A stretch of 64,000 bases of DNA from Prochilodus magdalenae (taxonomy: Eukaryota > Chordata > Actinopteri > Characiformes > Prochilodontidae), in the NCBI GenBank assembly GCA_024036415.1, contig JAMWET010001334.1:62001-126000 (forward strand), read 5' to 3'. The notes under the pieces are model-generated. The model did not search any database. It was not told where the DNA came from and saw only the letters and a list, made by a program, of their open reading frames with translations. Positions 1-11,452 of the stretch are shown in pieces. The translations under genes were made by a program, and so were the position numbers. Position 1 is the stretch's first letter; each line of letters opens with the position of its first letter.

Positions 1-1685
1 CAGACGTAAATGGCTTGAACGTTTAGAACCTCCACATTCTCGACTTGTTGTACAAACATCACAAACATTAGAATTAGAAGTAGAAAAGGGCAACTCAAGT
101 ACTGAACGTACAGGAACAGGATGTGTGCTAGTCTATTCTTCTTGCTAAAGCTAGCTAGAAAGTTCCAAAATGAGAGGTGTGTGCAGGGCACAAAAACTGG
201 TACCCTGGGGGTCTGGAACCCCATAATTCACATATCATAACCTATCGTCACCCTGAATGTGTCAAAATACAAAATTAACGGTGTGGGGGCAGACAGTGTT
301 GAAGGTGGCCGGGGGGTTGTTGGGGATGAAAAAAAAGGTATGGTGCTGTCATGCTGTCCTTTCAACAAAAAGTTCATGACACAGTCAATGTTTAGCCAAC
401 ATCATCCATAAACATCGAGTTTCTGTCTTTGGTATTCTTAACTACATTGAGATGCAGCACTGGTCTGCCCCAGTATGCAACAAACTGGATTACCCAGTCG
501 ATTTGTAATAGCCTAGCGACTGTTACTATGCCTAGGATACCAAGGACATACAGTTTATTTGTAAATCTGAAAACTTTTTCTGCAGTTTCTCAAGAGACTT
601 GTGGAAGGAGTAAAATGTTACTCGTTTTTCAAACCGGAGACTAAAGAGTATGAGTATATAAGACCATAGTTAATGTGTGGAAGAGCAACTAACCAAACCA
701 TATAAAACATTTCCAGACCAAAGTGGGTAACAAACATTGTGTTGCCACTGAAAGTCCAGCTCTGATTAGTGTATTAGCAGCCAGCAAGCGCTGTGCCTGC
801 CAGCCAAAATGAGACCCCTCCAAAATACCAGGGTGTATTTTACCCAGTGCGAGTGAGTAAACTAGTTCAGGAGTTCAGAAGAACCCACCGATCAAAATAG
901 AACAAAAGTATTTTCTTTATATAAGCTGAAGTATTGAGCTTAGTGAAATATTGTCATTTATGAAAAACATACAATGACACAAATAAAATATGACAACATG
1001 AATCAGTGAAGACAATAATCTTAACTAGTAAACTTAAATAGAGCAATAATGTATTTTTTGTGTCCAGCCAACACGATACAATTCTTTATAGTGGTTTTCA
1101 GCTGAATGATGGCAGGGGGCTACTTGATTATACATGGTGGAAAAAATCAGGAGGATGCTCTGTATTGTTTGTTGTGTAATATGTGTGGTTTCATGTGTTT
1201 GGAAGAAATTTTTAGTACACATGACACCCCCCACCCCCCTCCAAAAAAACAAAAGGCCTGCTGATACCACTGCCTCCAACTGACGGAAAAGGTTGACGGA
1301 AAAGCTTGACAGCAAATGTAAAGTTAATGGAACTGCTGACTGCTGTGGTAATCTGCCGTTGTGAAACGCTATTGAAAACGACAGACTATCCCGTTTGCTG
1401 CCAGCTGCCTACTGCTAACATGTAAACACAGGATTGAGCTAATGCTTATTAGTGCTAACTCTACTGATTTATCCAAACACTCTTTTCGTCATTTTAAAAA
1501 CAGGCTGTTTGATGAAGTTCAGAACATAAAAGTTTTAGAGGATTTTAAGTGTAAAATTTAGAGAAGCTGATTGCTTAGAAACTGCAGTGATCTTCTCGGC
1601 CTCTTTGTTATACATCACCGTGAGAGGTTAAGGAGTTTACCCTCATGGACAGTGAGGAGTCGCATGGGACAGGGTCAACATACTG
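1..1685. other. Unassigned AT-rich sequence, no gene recognised
   Basis: Only short open frames with no recognisable domain are seen on either strand. The first 150 bases read open in one plus-strand frame before a stop, which is too short to interpret. If the candidate exons at 3469-4118 belong to a plus-strand gene, this stretch would be intron or upstream sequence. No splice-flanked open exon stood out here by eye. Confidence 0.4.
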
Positions 1686-1688
1686 CCA

Positions 1689-1745
<57 letters not shown>
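1689..1745. repeat. (AC)n microsatellite
   Basis: An uninterrupted run of about 28 AC dinucleotides. It produces the spurious poly-Thr-His reading frame that overlaps it. Likely length-polymorphic. Confidence 0.97.
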
Positions 1746-1746
<1 letters not shown>

Positions 1747-2460
1747 ACTTCAGCATATCAGCACATGAAATTTATGGCTGCAGTAGAGGAGGGGTATATG
1801 TAGGAATGATATTCCAGCTGCGTGATTTAGAAAGGATGATTACTTTATTCACAGTTTAGAAGTTTGGGATCAGTGTGAGTGGTTTCAGGGCTGAATCGAT
1901 TTCTTTAGGAACATCTCCTTCTAACTGCACTGTGCATTTACTACATAGGTGCACTCTGTACTTCTGCGCACTGAAGTTGCTCTGTTACTCTGCACACTTT
2001 ATCACTTTTCCACCGCTGGTCAGGAGGTGTAGTTGCTTCTACAATGACTGGAGGATGAGAGGATGAAGAGAAAGCTCACACTGTAAGCCAGTCTGCAAGC
2101 TGTAGTTACAAGAGTGGCCTTTTTCAGCTCAGGCTGCTTGGCAGCACATCTCTGGCAAACATCAGCGGCAGAGGGGCCTGAGAGGGGGAACCAGACAGAC
2201 TGAGGGTCCAATAGTGGGCTGAGGAGAAAACACACACGCGCACAAACATGTAGAAATGCTCCAAACACAACCACAGTTATTAGAAAATATGCTCGCTCGC
2301 TCTCTGTCACTCTGTTTCACTCTTCCCCTCTGTCTTTTGCAGTGGTCCATTTCTCTGTGTTTCTCTCATGCTCTTTTTGGTCTCTTTCTCTCCTTCTTTC
2401 TCTGTCTTTTAATCTCCCTACTCTCTCCTTTTGGCTCCCCCCCTTCTTCTACCTGTTTGT

Positions 2461-2467
2461 CTCTCTC

Positions 2468-2556
<89 letters not shown>
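2461..2556. repeat. (TC)n microsatellite with interruptions
   Basis: A pyrimidine-only tract of CT/TC dinucleotides broken by single G or A bases, inside a wider pyrimidine-rich strip from about 2290 to 2610. All overlapping Ser/Leu-rich and Arg/Glu-rich open frames are artefacts of the tract. Long polypurine-polypyrimidine tracts can adopt triplex (H-DNA) structure. Confidence 0.95.
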
Positions 2557-2560
<4 letters not shown>

Positions 2561-2712
2561 TCTGTTGGTATCTTTCTCTGTGTTTCTCTGTCTCTCCCTC
2601 TCTTTATTTCTACCCCACCCTCCAAATGCAATCGTTCACCTTTGTGTATAATTACAAAAACCTCTATTTATCTTCCTCCGTCTTTGTCCTTTTTTTCCTC
2701 TAATCAATGTAG

Positions 2713-2724
2713 ATACACACACGC

Positions 2725-2759
<35 letters not shown>
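2713..2759. repeat. (AC)n microsatellite
   Basis: About 23 AC units with two early CG interruptions, 150 bases downstream of the TC tract. Confidence 0.95.
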
Positions 2760-2762
<3 letters not shown>

Positions 2763-3034
2763 CTGATGGGCTTAAGGCTAAAGTGGGTGCAGAATCAGTG
2801 TGTGGCTTATGTAGCTCTGGTTGAAGGGCTGTGTTTTAATGCTGGCGATGCTGTGTGCCAACGATCTGAAGCAAACACATGATTCAATGTTTAGGGTTCA
2901 ATCAGAAACACTTTTGTCTTTCATCAGAGCAGCTTTCTGGACAAATGGAATCATTCTTACTTTCCCCATAATGCTCTAACTTTGCTTTACTTCACAAAAG
3001 TGCAATCAAACATGCATAAACAAAGGAGAGAAGT

Positions 3035-3037
<3 letters not shown>

Positions 3038-3098
<61 letters not shown>

Positions 3099-3100
3099 GG
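3038..3100. repeat. (GA)n microsatellite
   Basis: About 31 GA dinucleotides with one GGG interruption near the end. The pyrimidine run at 2461 and this purine run sit in opposite orientation 0.5 kb apart. Confidence 0.95.
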
Positions 3101-3468
3101 GACTTTGGAACCACCTTCAAACATTCAATCAAACATCAACACAAAGAAACAGAAAACTAATCAAAAAAACAAAACAGAAAGCAAAGCTGGTTTTTAGAGA
3201 GAGCGACTCACACAAACAAATCTTAAGGTAACTCAGTAAGTGCTATGATGTAAGCTGTTTTAAAACATCTGTAAGTTATATTGTTACTATGGACACTAAT
3301 ATAGACCTGTACAGCTGAAGCTGTTAATACTTGATCAGTGTTTAGTCCCTCGGAATCTTTGGAGTCACAGTAATCGTTTCACATTCAAGCTGATGTCAGT
3401 CTTTCCAGGCATCATCAAAATGAACATTTAAATGAACTCTCTCTTTCTCTCTATCTCCCTCCTCTCAG

Positions 3469-3535
3469 GCCCAGAACATGCAGGAAACAATGTGGGCACA
3501 AGCGCACAAGAGTTTATTAACACACAAAGAAAAAG
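3469..3535 (+). CDS. Candidate penultimate coding exon of an unidentified gene
   Basis: A 67-base segment preceded by a strong polypyrimidine tract ending CTCTCAG and followed by a donor AAAAAG/GTAGAT. In the frame that joins the next exon it reads 22 codons without a stop (AQNMQETMWAQAHKSLLTHK and on), then one base of a split Gly codon. A second frame is also open but would stop immediately after the junction. I do not recognise the protein. The splice signals and phase compatibility with 4000-4118 are seen in the sequence; that it is a real exon is inference. A transcript or protein alignment would decide it. Confidence 0.45.
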
Positions 3536-3817
3536 GTAGATAAAAACAGCAAAAGGATGCATGCTGTCAGAACTTTTCACTATTACGTTTCTATGTATGT
3601 GTTGAGAACCCTAGCTGTTCTTGGTGCTGAATAGACCAATGGCAATGTTCCAAAATGATGTGGATTTAGATATTTTCATATTTACATACTGTTAAGAAGA
3701 CTTTGAAGGAGGTTTTGGAGGAGGTTTGATGGTACACTCTTGTTGATATTTTATTTTATTTGTTTTTGGTTTACTTTGCACTTTCCTTCAGTGGCCCCAC
3801 TACCAGAAACACATTCT

Positions 3818-3960
3818 ACAGAAGTACTTTGTATATATAAGGTTTATAGCTGTTCTCTAGCCCATGCATTACTGGAAAAGGATCACCATAGGGCCATTGC
3901 TGACCTGATGTTATATGGGGGATGAGCCATTCTGGCATTGACATGGTATGGTAGTGGAAG
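3818..3960. mobile_element. Degenerate foldback-MITE fragment inside the candidate last intron
   Basis: This stretch can be followed, with many substitutions, against the left arm of the foldback repeat at 21320-21600: the part around the tract ACTTTGTA, then the GGATCACCATAGGGCC and TTGACATGG parts. It lies between the two candidate exons. It looks like an old copy of the same family as 9848-10380. Confidence 0.4.
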
Positions 3961-3999
3961 CTGATATGACAATCTCTCTGTCTCTGTCTCTTGGTCCAG

Positions 4000-4118
4000 G
4001 TGACTCAGCAAGCAGACAGCAAGTGGTACGGTCTCCTCCAGCATCTGAGAACAGCAGTGCAGCCCACAGCATTGGCAGCACTCAGAGCACCCCCTGCTCC
4101 AGCAGCAGCAACGCATAG
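4000..4118 (+). CDS. Candidate terminal coding exon, serine-rich C-terminus
   Basis: The exon starts after a pyrimidine-rich tract ending TGGTCCAG. Joined in phase to the exon at 3469-3535 it reads 38 more residues: an Arg/Gln-rich start (SASRQQVVRSPP), a short acidic-polar part, and a Ser/Thr-rich end (STQSTPCSSSSNA) before a TAG at 4116-4118. The tail looks like a disordered, phosphorylatable C-terminus. I cannot name the protein. The reading frame and splice site are seen; gene identity is unknown. A longer overlapping frame without the splice starts from a non-ATG codon and runs into low-complexity repeats, so I prefer the spliced model. Confidence 0.45.
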
Positions 4119-4148
4119 CACCAGCTCCTTTTCTTTTCTCACTCTCTC

Positions 4149-4274
4149 TTTACATCTGTCCAAATCTCTTTTATCTCTGACCATGACACCTTTACCTGTG
4201 TCCACACCCTCTTTACCTGTGTCCACACCTTCTTTACCTCTGTCCACACCTTCTTTACCTGTGTCCACACCTTT
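4149..4274. repeat. 21-bp minisatellite, six copies
   Basis: Six end-to-end copies of a 21-base unit of the form TTTACCTGTGTCCACACCTT. The first two (4149-4190) are degenerate and the last four (4191-4274) nearly identical. Because 21 is a multiple of three, the array stays open in several frames and gives Pro/Ser/Thr repeats on the plus strand and Val-Trp-Thr repeats on the minus strand. It begins 30 bases after the candidate stop codon. Confidence 0.9.
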
Positions 4275-6123
4275 CTTTTTCTTTCTGGCCTAACTTCCTT
4301 TTCCCTCTTACATCTCTTTTCTGTTTTCCCAGGCCACACCTCCTTTCCCCAAAGACCTACCCCTTTCCTGTGAGCACACCTCTTTTACCTTGGTGGCTTT
4401 TTTTTCTTTGATGTCCTCAGTCTCAGAAGCTTTTTGAAAGGGGAGAAAAAGACTGAGTGAATTTTGTAGCATGTACAGCAGCATGTAACTGGCTGGTCAC
4501 TTTGGCTTGGAAGTGGAAGAGCATTACCATACAGTCCTGAAGCAGCAGAAACAAAGCATTTGTTTCAGGTATGAAATCAGGTATGGAGGACGATAAACGT
4601 TGGTGAGAAACCAGACGGTTTTTACATGCTACTTTACAAAAAAAGGACTATAACAGAGAATTTAGTTTTTACCATATATGGATTGGAAACGTCTGTACAT
4701 AACAAAGCTTGTTTACCCCAATCATTCTTACTGCATTCAGGCATCTGGAAGATCAGCCAGCTAGACTGGGGCCGAGACTCCTTGTAGTTGCACAATGCTG
4801 CAATTATTCAGAATGCCAAAGCAAGCTGTCCTTACAAAACTGGCCAAGTGATAATTAGTACCATGTATGTCTGGTTTCAGAGTAGGAATAATCCAGAATA
4901 TAAAAGACCAATGCTGCGCTGCATATGTAAGGCAGGCTCCTCTATTTCATGTGTGGATTTTTGGTCAATCACACATGCTTGAATTGCAAAGGCTGTTTTG
5001 TACTTGTACTTGACACTTTGTTAGGTCTACACTCTATATTCCTTCTTTAAAATAACAGCCCTAATTGTCATAAGTATCATGGCCACAACAGGACTTACTC
5101 TTACACTGGCTGGCATTTGCTGCCAGTAGGTTTTCCTTGGGCAGTTTTGTAGCATTGCTATTGGTATTTGCAGTTATATTTTGCTGTATCAAAGCCGACC
5201 TCATGCAGTGATTTTTCCTGGAGCTCTGAGGCCAGGATTCAGTTAAGAATGATTGGCGTAAATGTCTTAAAAGAGGCATTCTGGTTTTATCAGATAATAG
5301 CATTTTTATATAAATGTAATGTAAAATAAAATATATTTTTGGTAAAAGTTTTATATAAAGAATTTTACTTTATTAAAATACTGAAAGTAGCCACATTATA
5401 AATGCATTTGTCAATATCCTAATGCTATAGATAGTTCAAGCTATTCTCATAAACCATTTATATAGCATCATTTTCTAACATAAAGATAGTATGAGATAAT
5501 ATTTAATAAGAAAACATTTAAGAGTCTATTTATTTATTGATGTATATGTACATCAGCTATGTACACCAACTCGGCTATGAAAACATAGCATTTTTATTGA
5601 AATATAAAAATATAATTACAGAACATGCTTACAGATCATTAATAATCATGTTAATAATGTTATTTCTTAGATAATGAACAGTTACAAGATGAGAATTATT
5701 AGTTGTGTTGCTTTTGAAAGTTCACAAGCTACAAGCAAAAAAAAGCTGAAATTTATTTGCATCACAATTGGATCACTGATAGACTCTATAGAGAGTGAAC
5801 TTATCTGGGCATTATATCAGAAGGCAATGCATTTGTTAAGCTAAGAAGTGGTTTATTTTTGCAGATTTATCCATCACTATGCCTTTACACTCTGCCTCTG
5901 TATAGACTCATTTACTGAAACTAATGAAACAGAAGATTCAGCTTTAACACTGACAGTGCCAATTGTAGCTAGGTTGGACAAGCTTTACAAATCAGAGTTT
6001 AATTAGACAAAATATCTACAGTTCACTAATAATTTCAAAGGTTGAGCTATTTGTTGCATGTGTGTGGTGATGGTCACCCTGATAGGACAGAGCTACTGTT
6101 GTTATTATTATTACTTTGAATCT

Positions 6124-6294
6124 TACAGTCATATGCAAAGGTTTGAACACCTCTAGTCAGGCTATTTAGTTGATTTCCTCCAGATAAATAAATGAACTCC
6201 TCTTCTACAGAGACCACACTTAAATATGGCCTTTTTTGCTGATTGTAAGCAATAAAAACACAATACAAATGTGCCTTAACTTTTGCACATGCCT
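6124..6294. mobile_element. Short MITE with imperfect terminal inverted repeats
   Basis: The left end reads TACAGTCATATGCAAAGGTT and the right end, reverse-complemented, starts CATGTGCAAAAGTTAAGGCA, so the two ends are inverted copies of a CATRTGCAAAAGTT core about 170 bases apart. Related single ends occur at 17117, 18528-18557 and 19930-19966. The ends resemble those of Tc1-type elements common in fish genomes (family knowledge); no transposase is present. Confidence 0.55.
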
Positions 6295-9200
6295 TATTTT
6301 TATGTTAGCTTCAGTTAATAAATATTCACCTTTTAAAATGTTTTCTGTAGAGGAACTCTGTAGAGCTGTTTTCATATAGGAAGTAAGCAATCAGATTTGA
6401 CTATTTAACAATTTCAGCAAATGCCTTGAGGTATAGTTCTACAGCTAGTGGTGTGGTCTATGACATTAATTTTCTAGTGCATCAAAACAGCTGACAAAAC
6501 ATTTGATGAACTTTCGAATTACCTTTCCGTCAGATATTTCTTTCCTACACTAACAAAGTAAATCTTTCCTAACAGTATGCCCTTCTACACACATTAACAT
6601 GATTCAGTTTTTTGTAGTTTTTTTATACCAGCATTTTAAAATGTTTGTCCAAGGTAGAAACAAAATAGGACAGGTCAGTTCAGATGTAAACGTCCCTTTT
6701 TAAATGTCCAGTGTTGAAACCAGTGTGCCTCGCAAACACATGTAAACATCTGTTCACAAACGAATGGTGTATGTGTTAACTGTGGTCCACTCTGCACCAT
6801 TTACACTAACATTCCAACCAATTGATACAAAGTCTGCATTGTTACGTCATTGCTTGTTGTATATTTCCTTCTGCATCGTTGATGCTGAGGCACTTTCAGT
6901 TGTAAGGGGCATAGGCCTGCGAGTTTGACTTATTGTACGTGACATTTCTCATGTGTGTGTGTGAATGCAAAGCAAAGCCAAAACAATCCCACCGTCAAAA
7001 GTATACATGAATGTCAAAATATTAAAAGTGCCTTTACTTCATTGTGGAATATTGTTGAATACAGTTAAATGTATTATTATTGTTTTTGAAGAAGGGAACT
7101 GGTTGGCCTAGTTTGCTTTGTACACTGCATGCAGCGTAGATGTTCGGATGTGAAACCCCACAAAGTCTCTGCATCTAGACAGACTTTGATTTGTATCTCA
7201 TCATAACCGTTCGTCTTGTTTCTGTGTTGCTTGCTACAGAATGTAGAATGTATTTTATGTTGAAGCATAAGTGTAAACTTGTATAGATGTCTTTAGAGAG
7301 AGGAAACAGAGTATGACTATATATTTGTGTATAAAGTTATATTTTTGAAAAATATGATCTAGAGCCAAGCTATAATTCTAATCGCATACTGTGAATTTTT
7401 TTTTGTTGGCTTATTTCAATATAAAATGTACTTACAGTGATATGTGACATTTTGACAATACATGACTATACGCTTTTGTTTTGTTGGTTTTGTTTTTTTC
7501 CCCTAATGAAAATGTGTTTCCCAATGCTGTGATTATTTGTGGGTGATATTCCCCCATTTTGCATTGTAAACAATCCATCCTGTTTTTTTTTTTCAGTACG
7601 TAGATGAACAAGCGCTCAGCGTAAATATCTTGACCATTGATGGTGTTGTGCTTGCTGAATGCGTGTGAGCATGTATGTACGTACTTGTGTCCTGTCTTTT
7701 TGCAGTGCTCTGTATAACAGCCGTGTTTTATGTTGTATGTGATTGTTAAAAGCATGCTGTCTGAGGCGTATCCACTGATTTTAGAAAGTTTTAGTGCAAT
7801 TTAGATTATATGAACAAGTCATTCAGAGTGGTCTGATGTAAAATAGTGCTTTGTAGAGTAGCTTGCATTTCTTTACGGTGGTGGTGATAGAAGAAGGTGA
7901 AGCCTACTTAAATATAGTCTTTTTTATTTACCCTTAAAAATGGCCAGTAAACCTGAGAGAGCCTGTTCTCTTTAGAGATGACTGTGCCCCTAAGAACACA
8001 TGGCATGTGCAGAACTGCTGTGAATGCATTTAGAAAATAAGTATTAAATCAGCAAAGGCAGCCTATTCATAACCATTACTTGTAATAACTTTCTGTGAGA
8101 GCTCTTGAAGGCATCTGGACAGTTTCTGACGCTCTAAAATGTCATATCTAGCCATCAAACCACTCTGAACAACTAGAGTTAGGTCTCAGTTTTTTTAAAG
8201 TAATTATTGGTCAGGAGTTTTTATTATCAACGCTTTGCTCTTAGGCCAGCAGTACATTTCCAAGAACAAACCCATCTTCACATGTTCTGGATTAATAAGC
8301 ATGTTTGTCTCCATTAGCTCTTGTTGCCTCTGTTGTAGTGTCTGTTGTCACCAGCCACTGTATAAACCCCCACCCCCCCACCCCACCGTGTCTCCGTCGT
8401 AGAGACCATACTACATGTATTGATGCACAGTTGTGTGAGCCATCCTTTAACCCTTCATCAACAGTCTGTCTTCTGACCACAGAGCAGTTCTTGGGTTAAT
8501 AGCAGTGACCCTAATGTGTGTGACTACCATGTACTATGTATGCAACAGTTTAAACAGCCCTGGACAAATGACATGATTTGTTGAGTGTCTAAGTGAAAAT
8601 ATTGCCAACATGTCCTTTACAAAGAACACAAACTTTTATTTTGTGAGCAGTCTACATTTGTTTCCTAAGTTTCAATGAGCCATAAAGGCCAGATTTTGTC
8701 TTTCATATCTGTCAAATTCACCAAAAAGAACCCAAAAAAACAATCAGTAATTCTGCAATAAAATGTGCAGAGGTGTTTCTTCTTAAGACACTGTGTGAGC
8801 TTATTTTGACTTAATCAACAAAACATATCATGTGACCAGGACTGCCAAATCCTTTGCGTATGATGAAATGAGTGACAGCACATTGTAGGTGGAATTCCAG
8901 TAGAGTACAGTAGTCAGTGAGTAAATGTAGTGCACATAAATTCCTTGTCTATTATAGTTGAGTCCATTGGGACCTCTCTAGAGCGATCCAAGTGGGATAC
9001 CGTTTGTATGCTTTCCTTGTCTGAATGTTGGCTGTTATATCTACCTCATATTTGTGGGCTGTGTTGTCCAAATGTGCTGTGTGCATGACTGTATGTGTCC
9101 GTGTGATTGTAGGGGTAAATACCTTAGCAGAGGATAATATCATTTCATTTGATTTGTCTCCATTACATATATCACTGTAATTATCACTAAAGGCTGGATG

Positions 9201-9439
9201 TTTTATTACCATATCAAATATTAAAGGCCCTCCATAGTCAGTTTTCAGCTAACGGAGGCAAACCATCAGCTGTAAATGTGAAATATAATACACTCAATGC
9301 AGCTTTCTAAAGAAGTCAAATGTGTTTTTGCAGCTTATGCAAATGTTGTTCATTCTGATTTTATGTGAAGCTTTCCTTTTGTTTGTAAATAGATTGTGCT
9401 GTAAATATGCATGCTATGTGAATGTCCTGTATATAAAAA

Positions 9440-9552
9440 AATAAATTCTTATAATCTTCCTGAAGCTTGTTTATATGTCTGTTGTCAAAATTTGCACTAT
9501 GCCTCACGTCATATCCTTATATGGTCTCGCCTGTTCTGCCATTATTAATAAA
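9440..9552 (+). promoter_or_regulatory. Candidate polyadenylation signals
   Basis: AATAAA occurs at 9440-9445, after the tract CTGTATATAAAAA and before a T/G-rich stretch at about 9465-9485. A second AATAAA is at 9547-9552. These are the most 3' good signals before the first foldback transposon and are a sensible end for the putative 3' UTR. Confidence 0.4.
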
Positions 9553-9847
9553 TCCTTCTTACTGCATACCATAAGCACTTCTGGTGTTGCAGACAATGTC
9601 TGAGAACATATGTGTTATTAATGTGTTAGGATTGACTCTAAAAGTGACACTGCAGTTTTTCACCTCTGGGGTCAGATCATTAAGTAATGCTGACCATGTG
9701 CATACCCCATAAACTCACAAACATAATTTTGTTTTTGCATAATTGTTTATATAGGTTATTGGGCCATACACGTGTCATATATATAAGAACACAAAATGGC
9801 ACAGAAGTCTCAACAAGTACATATGACAAAACTAATACAAAAATAAT

Positions 9848-10380
9848 GGTCAGGACCTCCACAGGAGCACAATCATTCTCAGCACTTCAGTGACACTAAC
9901 GTGGTGGTGCTATGTTAGTGTGAGTTGTGTGGTGTGAGTGGATCAGACACAGCAGTGCTGCTGAAGTTCTTAAACACTTCATTGTCACAGCTGGGCTGAG
10001 AATCGTCCACCAACCAACACTATCCAGTCAACAGCATCCTGTGAGGAGCATCCTGTGACCACTGATGAAGGACTAGAGGACCAACACAAACTGTAACTGT
10101 ATACCTTATTAGTAGATCAACAAGGTAGTAGTGTCTAATAGAGTAGACAGTGAGTGGACACAGTGTTTAAACACACCAGCCCAACACATACTTACACACC
10201 ACCACATCAGTGTTAATGCAGTGCTGAGAATGATCCACCACCCAAATGATACCTGCTCTGTGGTGGTCCTGTGGGGGTCCTGAACATTAAGTATTTAGAA
10301 AAAAAAAGTATTTAGAGAATCAGATGGACTACAGACTGTAATAGTAGAAATACAAAGTGCTCCTGTATGGATAAAGAGTG
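9848..10380. mobile_element. Foldback (palindromic) MITE, near-complete copy
   Basis: The left part (GGTCAGGACCTCCACAGG... CATTCTCAGCACTTCAGTGA) and the right part (TGCAGTGCTGAGAATGATCC... GTGGTCCTGTGGGGGTCCTG) are reverse complements, so the element folds back on itself over about 500 bases with a middle part around 10000-10130. At least three further copies or part-copies are in this window (3818-3960, 18366-18496, 21320-22205). No coding capacity. This foldback type is abundant in otophysan fish genomes as I recall; that attribution is from memory. Confidence 0.75.
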
Positions 10381-11325
10381 TACATGTGAACTGGACATGA
10401 GATGACCAGTTGGTATATGATGTGCCCAGCTGCCCCTATATAGGTCTGAATTCTTATACACTTACACACTCTCTTAAAATGGATAACGTCAGTTTTACAG
10501 TACAAACAACAGACTTCATGGTGAAGCAATGTTGATCTTAATACACTCGGGATCAAACCAGTGCACATTCAAACCTCCGGAGTGTTTTAAAGAGAAAAGA
10601 GACAGAAAATGCTGAAATGGATCCAGGAGAGCTGGAACAACCTTCTGGTGACATCATCTCTAATTTTGAACTGACCGGTCTACAGTCTGTCCATCATCGC
10701 CATGGGGTGTATCGCCATGGAAACATGACATCACCTTAACTAGAGCCCAAACTGTCAGTCTATCTCACTAGATCATGTTTTTGCGTGTTCCTCAGAATGC
10801 CAGAATGCAGACAGATTTACCATCACCCTTTTTTATTATATTGTCTTTTTTCAAAGTGCTTTGCTTTTTTTTTCCAGTTTTTCAACATGACAGATGATTA
10901 GATTATAAAAGGATAAAATGTGCTTTGTTTTTTGTTTTTCGTGAGCACTTTATCCTCTAAGATCCTCATACCTTATCTATCAGCATTGTCTGACTGGACT
11001 GAAGACAGTGGTGAAACCTCATCATCAAGCCCAAACTACTGCGCTAGTCTAAAAAAAGCCTGCAGTGTAAAAACAAAATTCAAAATTCGTTTTTTCTTTA
11101 TAGAATCTGCATGCACCTGTTTCCAGCCTTGACAACCACCATGTGGGATCAGGAAGGAAATGAGTAAACACTGGAATGATCATATGACTCCTATCTTATC
11201 GGTGATTGCTAGAATTGGTGGAGTTACAACTCTCCCCATGGTACAACCATACCCGGTCATACCTCCCCTACGTCTAAACTCTTGTTACATTTTACCTGTG
11301 GTTTGTCAATCCGGCATCACAATTG
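10381..11325. other. No recognisable feature
   Basis: Unique-looking sequence with short random open frames only. It includes a T-rich patch near 10830-10880. Nothing else is supported. Confidence 0.4.
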
Positions 11326-11452
11326 TACAGTGGCCAAGAAAGCCCAACGCACTGCAAGTTAAGTAGTCTCAAAACACAACTCAATGCATGTGTTTTGAAA
11401 CTTTGCAGCACGTTTTTAACTTGCAGTGCGTTGGGCTTTCTTGGCCACCGTA
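11326..11452. mobile_element. 127-bp hairpin MITE with 37-bp inverted repeats
   Basis: The left arm (11326-11362) contains TGGCCAAGAAAGCCCAACGC and the right arm (11416-11452) is its reverse complement, with one mismatch over 37 bases. The loop carries a second inverted pair, TCAAAACACA and TGTGTTTTGA, so nearly the whole element can form one stem. TA dinucleotides stand at both ends, consistent with TA target-site insertion as in the Tc1/mariner class. No coding capacity. Confidence 0.85.

Larger units (their letters stand above)
4119..9446 (+). other. Probable long 3' UTR of the plus-strand gene
   Basis: About 5.3 kb directly after the candidate stop codon holds no convincing open frame. 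It becomes strongly AT-rich, with many TTTT and TGTAAATA-type motifs, and ends at an AATAAA. Internal AATAAA-like sites (for example near 6250 and 8757) could give shorter forms. Vertebrate neuronal and regulatory genes often have 3' UTRs of this size. No transcript evidence is available, so the extent is inference. A MITE (6124-6294) and an 18- to 21-base-period minisatellite lie within it. Confidence 0.35.

Noticed and set aside
1..150. Open frame at the window start, considered as a transposase end
   Set aside because: About 48 codons with no motif I could match.
2256..2824. Leu/Ser-rich frames of 90-160 codons
   Set aside because: Artefacts of the CT and AC microsatellites.
4139..4339. 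Val-Trp-Thr-Gln repeat protein on the minus strand
   Set aside because: Translation of the 21-bp minisatellite; no start context and no flanking coding sequence.
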